Source: Chitinophagales bacterium
GTDB lineage: Bacteria > Bacteroidota > Bacteroidia > Chitinophagales > Saprospiraceae
NCBI GenBank assembly: GCA_017303875.1
Contig: JAFLBP010000011.1
Coordinates: forward strand, 114,797-178,796
DNA: 64,000 bases
Reading direction: 5' to 3'
The translations under genes were made by a program, and so were the position numbers. Below, piece after piece: positions 26,103 through 33,999 of the stretch (position 1 is its first letter; every line of letters starts with the position of its first letter). The notes beneath the pieces were generated by a model. That model ran no database searches, was not told where the DNA came from, and saw only the letters and a list, made by a program, of their open reading frames with translations.

Positions 26103-26210
26103 TTAGTGAACAATGATTTCGATCAGAAAGCCGATGGCGCCGGCAATGGCAAGGCAGAGCATACAAACAACTGCCAGTTTTTTCCAGGAAAAATTTGATT
26201 GCGACATCAT
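26103..26210 (-). CDS. 35-residue single-helix membrane peptide
   Basis: A short reverse-strand frame encodes MMSQSNFSWKK, then a hydrophobic helix (LAVVCMLCLAIAGAIGFLI) and EIIVH. It starts with tandem ATG codons and lies between the Crp-like gene (57 bases) and the DUF2892 gene (14 bases), all on one strand. The basic-then-hydrophobic layout suggests a real one-pass peptide with its N-terminus inside. I recognise no family. It may support the neighbouring membrane protein. Confidence 0.5.
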   Translation of the reverse strand: MMSQSNFSWKKLAVVCMLCLAIAGAIGFLIEIIVH

Positions 26211-26267
26211 TTTCGGCTTTGATGGTACAAAGATGAGCCGCCGGGCAGCGCTTTTATGCTACCTGAG

Positions 26268-26927
26268 TTACATAAGTCGCAATATTTTAATTCGCCCCCG
26301 AAATAGTTGTACCAATCCCTGATTTTCAAATTGCTTGAGCATCCGCGATACCACCACGCGGGCGCTGCCGAGGTCGTCGGCAATTTCCTGATGATCGATA
26401 TGTAACAGCAGGGAATTGTGCATTTCCGCTTTTTCGCGCAGGTATTTCAACAGGCGCTGATCGAGGCTGCTGAAACGGATGGATTCGACCATGCCGATTA
26501 ATTCATCAAAACGGTTGGAATAAGCATCCAGTACAAAATCAAACCAGACCGGATACTTCCGGCCGAGCAGATAAGCGGTTTCCGAGGGAATACCAATAAG
26601 TATGGTGGGCTGAACGGTGAGGGCTTTGATGCGGCTGGGTTCGCGGCGCAGACTGGAAGCGAGGGTCATGGCGCAGCTTTGGCCGGGCTGAATATGATAG
26701 AGGAGCACTTCGTGGTCGTGCTGGTCGGGTCGCACAACTTTAATCGAGCCTTTTACCACAAGTGGAATATGGCTGATGTCACTGCCGTTTTGCAGCAGGG
26801 TTTTGCCGGCAGGCAATTGTAATACTACTGCTTTTTGCGCAATATCATCTACCAGACCCGGCTGGGCGCCGAGTTGCGGAAAATGTGTTTGCAGCAGTTT
26901 GAGCAGTTCCTTCGATTCGTCAGACAT
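26268..26927 (-). CDS. Crp/Fnr-family transcriptional regulator
   Basis: This 219-residue regulator has an N-terminal cyclic-nucleotide-type beta-roll (about 20-115, with LPAGKTLLQNGSDISHIPLVVKGSIKV) and a dimer helix. The C-terminal winged HTH contains IDHQEIADDLGSARVVVSRMLKQFENQG. It has no N-terminal Cys cluster for an Fe-S centre, so it is not a classical Fnr. Its place inside a sulfide/rhodanese operon suggests it controls that operon. A dyad at 29309-29322 upstream of the first gene is a candidate binding site. The stop of the HMA gene is 2 bases upstream of its ATG. Confidence 0.9.
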   Translation of the reverse strand: MSDESKELLKLLQTHFPQLGAQPGLVDDIAQKAVVLQLPAGKTLLQNGSDISHIPLVVKGSIKVVRPDQHDHEVLLYHIQPGQSCAMTLASSLRREPSRIKALTVQPTILIGIPSETAYLLGRKYPVWFDFVLDAYSNRFDELIGMVESIRFSSLDQRLLKYLREKAEMHNSLLLHIDHQEIADDLGSARVVVSRMLKQFENQGLVQLFRGRIKILRLM

Positions 26928-26929
26928 GT

Positions 26930-27193
26930 CTAATCCATGCGCCCGATCATGCAGCTCACATAGGATTTGGCCTGGGTGAACAGGGTGTTTTCTCCTTGAA
27001 TCGGATAACCCATGCTGCGCAGGCTTTCGGCAATGGTCTCGGCGCTGACAAACTCGTCGGCCTCTACTTCAACCTTTGCTTCTTCCTTGGTGATGGCTAC
27101 GTCCTGGACGCCTTGCAAATGTAACAATCCCTTGCGAATGGAATTCATACAACCACCACATTTGATGTTTTCAACGATGAATGTGTGTTTCAT
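26930..27193 (-). CDS. Heavy-metal-associated (HMA) domain protein
   Basis: This 87-residue protein has the ferredoxin-like HMA fold pattern: HTFIVENIKCGGCMNSIRKGL with the metal-binding Cys pair (CGGC), then GVQDVAITKEEAKVEVEAD and a helix leading to SMGYPI. The C-terminal tail adds one more Cys (YVSCM). It may bind copper or another thiophilic metal, or could act on sulfane sulfur given its neighbours. It is 2 bases from the Crp-like gene and 183 bases after the rhodanese gene, a gap filled with hairpin repeats. Confidence 0.85.
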   Translation of the reverse strand: MKHTFIVENIKCGGCMNSIRKGLLHLQGVQDVAITKEEAKVEVEADEFVSAETIAESLRSMGYPIQGENTLFTQAKSYVSCMIGRMD

Positions 27194-27205
27194 AAGCTAT
27201 GTATT

Positions 27206-27370
27206 TGTACAGCGAAGCTTTGCTTCGCAGATTGTACAGCGAAGCTTTGCTTCGCAGGCTGTACAGCGAAGCTTTGCTTCGCAATGAATGTAACCAATAT
27301 GGCTTTGCTCCGCACAAGTCACAGTTGGCGAAGCAAAGCTTCGCTGTACTTGTGCGAAGCAAAGCTTCGC
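27206..27370. repeat. Array of five AGCGAAGCTTTGCTTCGC-type hairpins
   Basis: Three direct copies with a 27-bp period start at 27206, 27233 and 27260. Each contains GCGAAGC-TTT-GCTTCGC, a 7-bp stem with a 3-base loop. Two further copies in opposite orientation lie at about 27328-27349 and 27354-27370. The array fills the gap between two genes of one operon and may affect mRNA stability. Confidence 0.85.
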
Positions 27371-27376
27371 ACTACA

Positions 27377-27691
27377 CTACAGGCGTTCCTGCAGGCTGTC
27401 CCATGGGCCACCGTTGAAGGCTTCAATGCCGGCAGAGGACAGGATATTGGCGGCAGCACCACTGCGCGCACCACTGCGGCAGCAGGTAATGACGGGTACA
27501 CCTTTCTTTTTGAGGCTTGCCGCTTGTCCGCCGATAACATCAACCGGAATGTTAATGGCGCCCTTGATATGGCCGGCTTTGAATTCGCCTGGCGTACGCA
27601 CGTCTACGATGATTGCGCCGTTGGCAACGAGTTCTTTGAAGTCAACGCTAACAGTTTCGCCGCCGAGCAGCGTTTTGAGAAAATTCATCAT
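27377..27691 (-). CDS. Single-domain rhodanese (sulfurtransferase)
   Basis: This 104-residue protein is a complete rhodanese domain: AIIVDVRTPGEFKAGHIKGA, then the active-site loop TCCRSGARSG with catalytic Cys71 (a second Cys precedes it), and a C-terminal GPWDSL. It would carry a persulfide for transfer to or from thiols. It lies 129 bases downstream of the persulfide dioxygenase-rhodanese fusion. A tandem ATG makes 27688 an equal start. Confidence 0.92.
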   Translation of the reverse strand: MMNFLKTLLGGETVSVDFKELVANGAIIVDVRTPGEFKAGHIKGAINIPVDVIGGQAASLKKKGVPVITCCRSGARSGAAANILSSAGIEAFNGGPWDSLQERL

Positions 27692-27741
27692 GATAGAAAA
27701 AAAACTGAGTTGTGTTTTTGTGTGAAATGTCTGGGGTTTTC

Positions 27742-27806
27742 AATTTGGACGGCTCAGGGTAAAAGCAGCTTTAAACCTTTGCCCAATAACCCTGAGCCGC
27801 CAAATT
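27742..27806 (-). terminator. Inverted repeat after the persulfide dioxygenase gene
   Basis: Arms at 27742-27760 and 27789-27806 pair over 18 bp with one bulged base and a 28-base loop. They contain the word CGGCTCAGGGT. The T run is weak, so this may be a partial terminator or processing site inside the operon. Confidence 0.55.
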
Positions 27807-27820
27807 TGTAACCATTATGT

Positions 27821-29242
27821 TTAGAGCATTGTGGTCGGACAAACGTAGTCCGACACTTTAAACTTGCCGCTGTCTTTGATGGCTTTGAAACCGCCAGCCA
27901 CGTCGATGAGGTTGTCGAAACCACGTGCGCGGAGTGCGGAGATAAAGATGACGGAGCGGTAACCACCAGCGCAGTGCACGTAGTAGGTTTTGTCGCGGTT
28001 GATCTGCGCCATGCTGTTGTTGAGGTAATCCAGCGGTGTATTTTCAGCACCGATTACGTGTTCGCTGTCGTATTCGCTTTTGCGGCGGGCGTCGAGCAGG
28101 TTGACGGTTTCGCCGGCGGCAATTTTTTCAGCAACGACATCAACGCTGACCGATTCGATGGTATCTACTTCGCGGCCGGCTGCTTTCCAGGCTTCAAAAC
28201 CACCTTCGAGGTAGCCGATGCAGAAGTCGTAACCCACGCGCGCCAGGCGGGTGATCACTTCCTCTTCGCGGCCGAGATCGGCAATGATGAGGAGGGTTTG
28301 TTTGACATCGGGTACGAGGGTGCCTACCCAGGAAGCAAATTGACCATCAATACCGATGTTGACGCTGTTGGGAATGAAACCTTTTACGAAATCGACGGGT
28401 TTGCGGGTGTCAATCACTAAGGCGTCGGTCTCATTGGCGGCGGCATCAAAGGCCGCAGGACTCAGCGGGCGTTGGCCGCGTTCCATTACCGTATCGATGC
28501 TGTCGTAACCTTTAATATTCATCAGCACGTTCTGCGGGAAGTAACCCGGAGGCGGAGTGAGGCCCGTGAGCAGTTCTTTTACAAATTCCTCGCGGCTCAT
28601 ATCCGGTCGCAGGGCGTAGTTGGTTTTTTTCTGATTGCCCAGCAGGTCGGTGGTTTCTTTAGACATGTTTTTGCCGCAAGCCGAGCCAGCGCCGTGACCA
28701 GGATATACAATGATATCGTCGGAGAGTGGCATGATTTTGTTGCGCAGCGAATCAAAAAGGTGATTGGCCAATTTTTCCTGCGTGAGGTCGGCAATCACGT
28801 GCTGGGCGAGGTCTGGACGGCCCACGTCACCGATGAAAAGGGTGTCGCCGGTGAAGATGCTGGTTTCTTTGCCATTTTCATCAATCAGGAGGAAGCAAGT
28901 GCTCTCCATGGTGTGGCCGGGTGTGTGAATGACCTTAATTTTGACATCACCGAGGGGAAGCAGTTCGCCATCGGTAGCAGTATATGCTTCAAAGCTGGGT
29001 TTTGCAGTTGGGCCAAAAACAATTTTAGCACCGGTTTTGGCAGCAAGATCAATGTGGCCGGAAACGAAGTCGGCATGGAAGTGAGTTTCCAGTACGTATT
29101 TGATTTGCGCACCATCTTGTTCGGCTTTGGCAAGATAGGAACCTACTTCGCGAAGCGGGTCGATGATGGCAACCTCGCCTTTCGACTCAATATAATAGGC
29201 TCCGTGAGCCAAACAGCCGGTGTAAATTTGTTCTACTTTCAT
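27821..29242 (-). CDS. Persulfide dioxygenase-rhodanese fusion (CstB-like)
   Basis: This 473-residue protein has an N-terminal metallo-beta-lactamase domain (about 1-240) with the ETHE1-type metal site THFHADFVSGH (His54, His56, Asp58, His63) and HTPGHTMES. Two rhodanese-like domains follow. The first (about 265-355) has no Cys in its active-site position (LLIIADLGRE). The second has Cys424 in YYVHCAGGYRS. This layout matches CstB-type enzymes that oxidise persulfide to sulfite or thiosulfate. It heads a reverse-strand group with another rhodanese, an HMA protein, a Crp-like regulator and a DUF2892 protein. Confidence 0.92.
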   Translation of the reverse strand: MKVEQIYTGCLAHGAYYIESKGEVAIIDPLREVGSYLAKAEQDGAQIKYVLETHFHADFVSGHIDLAAKTGAKIVFGPTAKPSFEAYTATDGELLPLGDVKIKVIHTPGHTMESTCFLLIDENGKETSIFTGDTLFIGDVGRPDLAQHVIADLTQEKLANHLFDSLRNKIMPLSDDIIVYPGHGAGSACGKNMSKETTDLLGNQKKTNYALRPDMSREEFVKELLTGLTPPPGYFPQNVLMNIKGYDSIDTVMERGQRPLSPAAFDAAANETDALVIDTRKPVDFVKGFIPNSVNIGIDGQFASWVGTLVPDVKQTLLIIADLGREEEVITRLARVGYDFCIGYLEGGFEAWKAAGREVDTIESVSVDVVAEKIAAGETVNLLDARRKSEYDSEHVIGAENTPLDYLNNSMAQINRDKTYYVHCAGGYRSVIFISALRARGFDNLIDVAGGFKAIKDSGKFKVSDYVCPTTML

Positions 29243-29277
29243 TGGGCAAAAAATTTGTTTGTGTGAGAAGGATGCTG

Positions 29278-29285
29278 CAAAGATG
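29278..29285 (-). promoter_or_regulatory. Possible -7 element of the sulfur operon
   Basis: On the reverse strand CATCTTTG differs from TAnnTTTG by one base. It lies 36 bases before the start of the persulfide dioxygenase gene. Confidence 0.35.
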
Positions 29286-29308
29286 GGGCTGCCCGAAAGT
29301 TTAGCGGA

Positions 29309-29322
29309 GTGACCTTTGTCAC
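29309..29322. promoter_or_regulatory. Candidate Crp/Fnr-type operator (GTGAC-N4-GTCAC)
   Basis: A perfect dyad GTGACctttGTCAC is centred about 38 bases upstream of the likely transcription start of the sulfur operon. It resembles a Crp/Fnr site, and a Crp-like regulator is encoded in that operon. A further palindrome, TTTTGTGACAAAA, lies at 29454-29466. Confidence 0.5.
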
Positions 29323-29522
29323 AGAGGTGGATAATGTAGATCTGTGGTAGAAGTTTTTATTATCTTAAAATGTTGATAATCAATTTTTTAAAAAATAAAA
29401 TCTATGCTTAAGGCACTTCATGGCCCTTGTTTTACAATTGTCCGGCCGACAGCTTTTGTGACAAAAGGCGCAAGCACAATATGTAAACTTCTTCCTTCGG
29501 TAAATCCGTCCCGCCGTTAATT

Positions 29523-29530
29523 TATCTTTG
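29523..29530 (+). promoter_or_regulatory. Bacteroidota -7 element immediately before lhgO
   Basis: TATCTTTG ends only four bases before the ATG at 29535. Transcription would begin at or next to the start codon, implying a leaderless mRNA. No clear -33 element is seen. Confidence 0.5.
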
Positions 29531-29534
29531 CCCC

Positions 29535-30743
29535 ATGAGCACCCATACATTCGACGTCCTCATTGCCGGAGGCGGCATCGTCGGCCTGGCCACGGCCTGG
29601 CAATTGCAGCAGCGGCAGCCCCAACTGCGCATCGCCGTGCTGGAAAAAGAAATGCAGGTGGCCAGCCACCAAAGCAGTCGCAACAGCGGCGTCATTCATA
29701 GCGGCATCTACTACCGCCCCGAATCGCTGCGCGCCCGTAACTGCCGTCGCGGTTACCAGCTCATGCTGGAATTCTGCCAGAACTATGGCGTACCCCACGA
29801 AATCTGCGGCAAACTCATCGTCGCCAACACAGAAGCCGAACGCGCGCAACTCGACGGCATCATGGAACGCGGTCGCGCTAACGGACTCAGCGGCATTCGC
29901 CGCATCTCCGGCGCGGAAGCGCGCGAGCGCGAACCCCATGTGCAGGCCGCCGAAGCCATTCTCGTGCCCGAAGCCGGTATTACAGATTATGGCCTCGTCG
30001 CCCGTCGTTATGCCGAACTGTTTGAGCAAAACGGCGGCACGATTTTCCTCGGACAAAAAGTACAACGAATCATCCGCGAAGGCAGCACCTCCATAGTAGA
30101 GACCAACGCAGCGGTATTCCGGACGCGCACTTTTGTCAATTGCTGCGGCCTGTATTCCGATAAGGTGGCGCAGAGTAGAGACGCGATTAATCGCGTCTCT
30201 ACCCTGCAAATCCTGCCTTTTCGCGGCGAATATTACGACCTCATTCCCGAACGCGCGCATTTGGTGCAGCACCTTATTTACCCGACCCCCAACCCGAATT
30301 TCCCGTTTTTAGGTGTGCATTTTACCCGCATGATTCACGGCGGCATTGAAGCCGGGCCAAATGCCGTGCTGGCTTTTCGCCGCGAAGGATATGGGAAAAC
30401 GGACATTTACCTGCCCGAACTCTGGGAAACCCTGCGATTTCCCGGCTTCCGCAAGCTGGCGCGCAAACACTGGCGGGAAGGATGGGCAGAGATGCAGCGC
30501 TCTTTTTTCAAATCCCATTTTGTAAAAGCCCTGCAACGCTTGGTTCCGGAAATTACAGAAGCCGATGTACGGCCTGCCCGCGCAGGTGTACGCGCAATGG
30601 CCTGTCTGCCCGACGGCACTTTGTCCGACGATTTTGTGATCTACGAAATGCCGGGCATCATCAACGTTTGCAATGCCCCAAGCCCGGCAGCTACGGCCTC
30701 TTTGGCTATTGGCGAAACCATCGCGGCCAGGATTGCGCAGTAG
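29535..30743 (+). CDS. lhgO: L-2-hydroxyglutarate oxidase-like FAD enzyme
   Basis: This 402-residue flavoprotein has an N-terminal FAD-binding motif (VLIAGGGIVGLATAW) and the LhgO-type blocks SSRNSGVIHSGIYY, AGITDYG, NCCGLYSD and LPFRGEYYDL, ending with the C-terminal GIINVCNAPSPAATASLAIG. It would oxidise L-2-hydroxyglutarate to 2-oxoglutarate and pass electrons to the membrane chain. Residues about 214-223 (SRDAINRVST) are encoded by a perfect 28-bp palindrome in place of normal family sequence, yet the frame continues. The gene is monocistronic or leads into the PD40 gene 16 bases later. Confidence 0.88.
   Translation: MSTHTFDVLIAGGGIVGLATAWQLQQRQPQLRIAVLEKEMQVASHQSSRNSGVIHSGIYYRPESLRARNCRRGYQLMLEFCQNYGVPHEICGKLIVANTEAERAQLDGIMERGRANGLSGIRRISGAEAREREPHVQAAEAILVPEAGITDYGLVARRYAELFEQNGGTIFLGQKVQRIIREGSTSIVETNAAVFRTRTFVNCCGLYSDKVAQSRDAINRVSTLQILPFRGEYYDLIPERAHLVQHLIYPTPNPNFPFLGVHFTRMIHGGIEAGPNAVLAFRREGYGKTDIYLPELWETLRFPGFRKLARKHWREGWAEMQRSFFKSHFVKALQRLVPEITEADVRPARAGVRAMACLPDGTLSDDFVIYEMPGIINVCNAPSPAATASLAIGETIAARIAQ
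30175..30202. repeat. 28-bp perfect palindrome inside lhgO
   Basis: A perfect palindrome centred at 30188.5 (half-site GTAGAGACGCGATT) lies in frame within lhgO and encodes part of SRDAINRVST. From memory this sequence is a common mobile or REP-like repeat in other bacteria, but I cannot confirm that here. Confidence 0.85.
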
Positions 30744-30759
30744 TGTGTATGTTTGCAAG

Positions 30760-32028
30760 ATGTATCGCTTGTTGATCTTATTTTTTCCGGGTTTGCTGGC
30801 TGCCCAGTCGTACCCGCAACTGCTGGAACAGGCTGAACGCGCTGTGCTGGAAGGTGATTTTGCCACTGCCATGACACGGTACGCCGCCGCCGCCGAAAGT
30901 AAACAACAGGATGCGGCCTCTTACCTGCTGGCAGCCGATGCAGCCCTGCGCGTGCGCGACTACGATGCTGCGGTGCAGTATTTTGAATTGGGTAAATCAA
31001 AATTCGACTACAAATCGCCGGTAGTTTTCCTGTACGCCCGGGCGCTGAAGCAACAAGGGCACTGCGAACAGGCCCTGCCAGTCTGGGATCAATTTTTGAA
31101 ACAATATCGGGGCGATAACCCGGAGTTTTGGCGTGCGGAAACAGAAAAAGAAATGGCTGGCTGCAGGGAAACGCCGATGATTCGTCCGGATTGGCAGCTC
31201 CTGTATTCCGACAGTCTGAACACCTTTCCCAACGCTGCGGCGCCGCAGCCCTTTGGCGCGGATTTACTGTATTTTTCGCTGCCTGGCAAGGGCAGGGCGC
31301 GGCTCATGCGGGCACGCGGGCGCGATGCCGACTGGTCGGCGCCGGCTCCTGCCCTGGGTTTGCCGCCCGAAGCGGCTGCGCGTTTCGGGGGCGGCGCTTT
31401 TTCAGCCGACGGTTCCCGCTTTTATTGCACCCAATGCGAGGCGAATGATGCGGGCGCCCGCAATGGCTTCAGTTTTTCCGCGCAATGCGCCTTGTATGTG
31501 TTGCGGCTTGGCGACCGTGGCTGGGGCGCGCCGGAACGCCTGCCTGAGTACATCAATATGCCGGGTTCGGTGAGTACGCATCCCTTTGTGTTGCAACAGG
31601 GCAATGAGGAGCGGCTTTTTTTTGCTTCTGACCGACCGGGAGGATTGGGCGGATTTGATCTGTACACTTGTGTCAGGCCTGTTGATGCCGATGCACTTGA
31701 TTTCTCCTTTCCGCAAAATCTCGGAAAAGGCGTGAACAGCGCGGGGGATGAAATTACACCTTGTTATGATACCAAAACCGGCATTTTATGGTATGCCGGA
31801 AATGGTTTTCCCGGCCTTGGCGGGTTCGACATTTACGCGGTTACGCGTGATGCAGCAGGGTGGGGGAGCCGGCAACACGCCGGGGCGCCCCTGAATTCTA
31901 CGGCCGATGATTATTTTCCTGCACTAAGACCTTTGGGTAAAGGCTTGTTTTTGGTGTCCAATAGAATACATTTGCCATTTAAAACAAATACCCGTACACA
32001 GGGTATCTTCGAGTTCGGAGATCCATAG
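30760..32028 (+). CDS. Exported TPR/PD40 beta-propeller protein
   Basis: This 422-residue protein starts with a signal peptide (YRLLILFFPGLLAAQ). Residues about 20-130 look like TPR helices (LLEQAERAVLEGDFATAMTRYAAAAES). The remainder has PD40-type propeller strands such as FFASDRPGGLGGFDLYTC, NGFPGLGGFDIYAVT and YFPALRPLGKGLFLVSNR. No OmpA domain follows. Such proteins in Bacteroidota are periplasmic or surface scaffolds, some linked to T9SS. A lipoprotein gene follows after 8 bases. Confidence 0.75.
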   Translation: MYRLLILFFPGLLAAQSYPQLLEQAERAVLEGDFATAMTRYAAAAESKQQDAASYLLAADAALRVRDYDAAVQYFELGKSKFDYKSPVVFLYARALKQQGHCEQALPVWDQFLKQYRGDNPEFWRAETEKEMAGCRETPMIRPDWQLLYSDSLNTFPNAAAPQPFGADLLYFSLPGKGRARLMRARGRDADWSAPAPALGLPPEAAARFGGGAFSADGSRFYCTQCEANDAGARNGFSFSAQCALYVLRLGDRGWGAPERLPEYINMPGSVSTHPFVLQQGNEERLFFASDRPGGLGGFDLYTCVRPVDADALDFSFPQNLGKGVNSAGDEITPCYDTKTGILWYAGNGFPGLGGFDIYAVTRDAAGWGSRQHAGAPLNSTADDYFPALRPLGKGLFLVSNRIHLPFKTNTRTQGIFEFGDP

Positions 32029-32036
32029 ATTTAAAT

Positions 32037-32396
32037 ATGCGACTGATTTTCAGCATTTTATTACTGGGCTTAATGGCCTGCACCAATAACGCACCGAAAG
32101 ATTGCGCGGCACAATTGCGCAAGCGCGACGACCGTATTGACGCCAAAACGGATTCCATGCTCTACCACAAAGACGAGCTGCCGCCTGAAGTATACAAGGC
32201 AGCCATCGAGACGTTACGGCAGGAAGAGCTGGAGCTGTTTGAAGCTGTCAGGGATTGTGATTTTGAAAATGACCTGAGTTCGTACAATTACTGGTACCGC
32301 AGCAGGTTAAAAGTGCCAAGTCGTTTGCAGGTAGAGTTGCAGCAGATGGTAAAACCGGAACGCGACCCGCGCTTGCCGCCAATAAGAACACAGTAG
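32037..32396 (+). CDS. Lipoprotein of unknown function
   Basis: This 119-residue protein has a clean lipobox signal (ILLLGLMAC, Cys15). The mature part is mostly charged helix (YKAAIETLRQEELELFEAVRDCDFE) with a Cys in mid-chain, then a Pro-rich end (RDPRLPPIRTQ). I recognise no family. It lies 18 bases before the next gene and is probably co-transcribed with it. Confidence 0.65.
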   Translation: MRLIFSILLLGLMACTNNAPKDCAAQLRKRDDRIDAKTDSMLYHKDELPPEVYKAAIETLRQEELELFEAVRDCDFENDLSSYNYWYRSRLKVPSRLQVELQQMVKPERDPRLPPIRTQ

Positions 32397-32414
32397 TATT
32401 TTAATTTTCCTGAT

Positions 32415-33443
32415 ATGTCCGATACCAATAGCAGCGCCCTGCTTTCCCGCCTCACTGCGCTTTGGGCTTTCTCAGAATGTGCCCTCGGCGGCATCATGCA
32501 CGCGCTGAAACTGCCTTTTACGGGTGTTTTGGTGGGTGGTTTTGCGGTGCTTTGTATTGCTTTGCTGGCACATTTCAGCGGGCGCAGCGCCGCAGCGGTT
32601 TTGCGTGCCACCATGTTGGTGGTATTGGTAAAAGCTGTGGTTAGCCCGCAATCGCCGCCAACAGCATACCTGGCTGTCGGGTTTCAGGGGGTAATAGGGG
32701 CCTTGTTGCTATGCTACGGTCGTCCGGCTGCCTGGATGCCTTTTATTTTCGGGCCGCTGGCGATGCTGGAATCTGCTTTTCAAAAAATTTTAGTGCTGCT
32801 GATTTTTTTCGGCGCGCCCTTAGTCGAGGCATTGGATAAATTCTGGACTGATGTACTTAAAAATTTCAACCTCGAACCTGCTTACAGCGGTTCTGCAATG
32901 GTGGTTTCCATATACATTGGTATTTACGCCATCTGGGGTGTTGTACTGGCTTTCTGGATGCGGGTCTTGCCCCGGCAGGTACTTGAAAAACAGGCGCAAT
33001 ACGCCGATTGGCAGCCGGAAACCGCAACACTGGAATTGTCGGTAAAAAAGCGCCGAAAAAATCGCTGGTTGTTTTTTTCGCTTGTTTTATTGTTCATTAT
33101 CAGTGTATTGCTGCTTTCGGCAGGGCCTGCTAAGGGATGGCAAAAAGCGAGCTATGCGCTGCTGCGCACCACGGCCGTGCTGGCCGCCTGGTGGTTTGTG
33201 TTCCGGCCTTTGGTACAAAACCTGTTTCAGCGCTGGGCTGCGCGCCGTCGGGCGGAGCAGCAATCGGTCGTAGCCGATATGGTCGGTCAAATCCCGCAGA
33301 TACAGGCGCATGCCCTGAGTTTGTACCAATATATTTCGTTGCGGGAAAAAGGCTGGCGCAAATGGCCGGAATTCGTAAAAGCGCTCTTCGTCACCACCCT
33401 GCGCCCGGCCTTGGAAAATAAACCCACCCATGACGCCGATTAA
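32415..33443 (+). CDS. Polytopic membrane protein of unknown function next to mobA
   Basis: This 342-residue protein has about eight hydrophobic helices, beginning RLTALWAFSECALGGIMHAL. A basic loop (VKKRRKNRW) and a cytosolic tail end it. The early helices (FTGVLVGGFAVLCIALLAHFSG, AVLRATMLVVLVKAVV) look like a small-molecule transporter or sensor, but I cannot name the family. It overlaps mobA by 14 bases (33430-33443) and lies in the molybdenum-enzyme cluster, so a role in molybdate or cofactor-precursor uptake is conceivable, from context only. Confidence 0.65.
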   Translation: MSDTNSSALLSRLTALWAFSECALGGIMHALKLPFTGVLVGGFAVLCIALLAHFSGRSAAAVLRATMLVVLVKAVVSPQSPPTAYLAVGFQGVIGALLLCYGRPAAWMPFIFGPLAMLESAFQKILVLLIFFGAPLVEALDKFWTDVLKNFNLEPAYSGSAMVVSIYIGIYAIWGVVLAFWMRVLPRQVLEKQAQYADWQPETATLELSVKKRRKNRWLFFSLVLLFIISVLLLSAGPAKGWQKASYALLRTTAVLAAWWFVFRPLVQNLFQRWAARRRAEQQSVVADMVGQIPQIQAHALSLYQYISLREKGWRKWPEFVKALFVTTLRPALENKPTHDAD

Positions 33444-33993
33444 CGGCTTGCTGCTCGCAGGGGGAGAAAGCCGTCGGATGGGACAACCCAAAGCCCTGAT
33501 GCTGCTCGACGGCATACCGCAATACCAGCGATCAGCAAGTTTGTTGAAGCCGTTTTGCAGGCAAATATTTATCAGTTGCAGATCCGAACAAGCGCCGCTT
33601 TTTCCTGATTTTCCTTTAATTTTGGATAAAATGGAGTACGCCGGACACGGGCCGCTTTCCGGATTATTGAGTTATTTTGAAGTGCATACAACACCGGTTT
33701 TGATGCTGGGCTGCGATTACCCCCTGCTACAGGCCACCACTTTGGAACAACTTTTTGAAGCGCGCAATCCGGCAGCAACAGCAACGGTTTTTGAAATGCC
33801 CGACGGCTGGATTTTGCCCATGCCGGCAATTTTTGAAGCTTCGGCAAAAGCATTGCTGCTGCGTCATTTTGAAGCAGGCAACGATTCTGTCAGGCGGGCG
33901 CTCGAACAAGCCGCCCTGCAACGTGTTGAACCTTTGGCGCCCGAACAATTGCGCAGTTTTGATACGCCGGGCGACTGGGAAATTTTTAATTGA
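33430..33993 (+). CDS. mobA: Molybdenum cofactor guanylyltransferase
   Basis: MobA adds GMP to molybdopterin to form the bis-MGD cofactor. The 187-residue protein has the nucleotidyltransferase loop GLLLAGGESRRMGQPKAL at residues 5-23, HGPLSGLLS and a metal-binding LGCDYPLL. A Met-Thr-Pro start (MTPINGLLLAGG) puts the loop near the N-terminus as expected. It is slightly shorter than E. coli MobA. It precedes fdhD by 6 bases, and an FdhF/YdeP-type enzyme follows downstream. Confidence 0.9.
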   Translation: MTPINGLLLAGGESRRMGQPKALMLLDGIPQYQRSASLLKPFCRQIFISCRSEQAPLFPDFPLILDKMEYAGHGPLSGLLSYFEVHTTPVLMLGCDYPLLQATTLEQLFEARNPAATATVFEMPDGWILPMPAIFEASAKALLLRHFEAGNDSVRRALEQAALQRVEPLAPEQLRSFDTPGDWEIFN

Positions 33994-33999
33994 GCTGCT

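Noticed and set aside
27206..27370. Hairpin array considered as a CRISPR
   Set aside because: The period is 27 bp with almost no spacer, two copies are inverted, and there are no cas genes.
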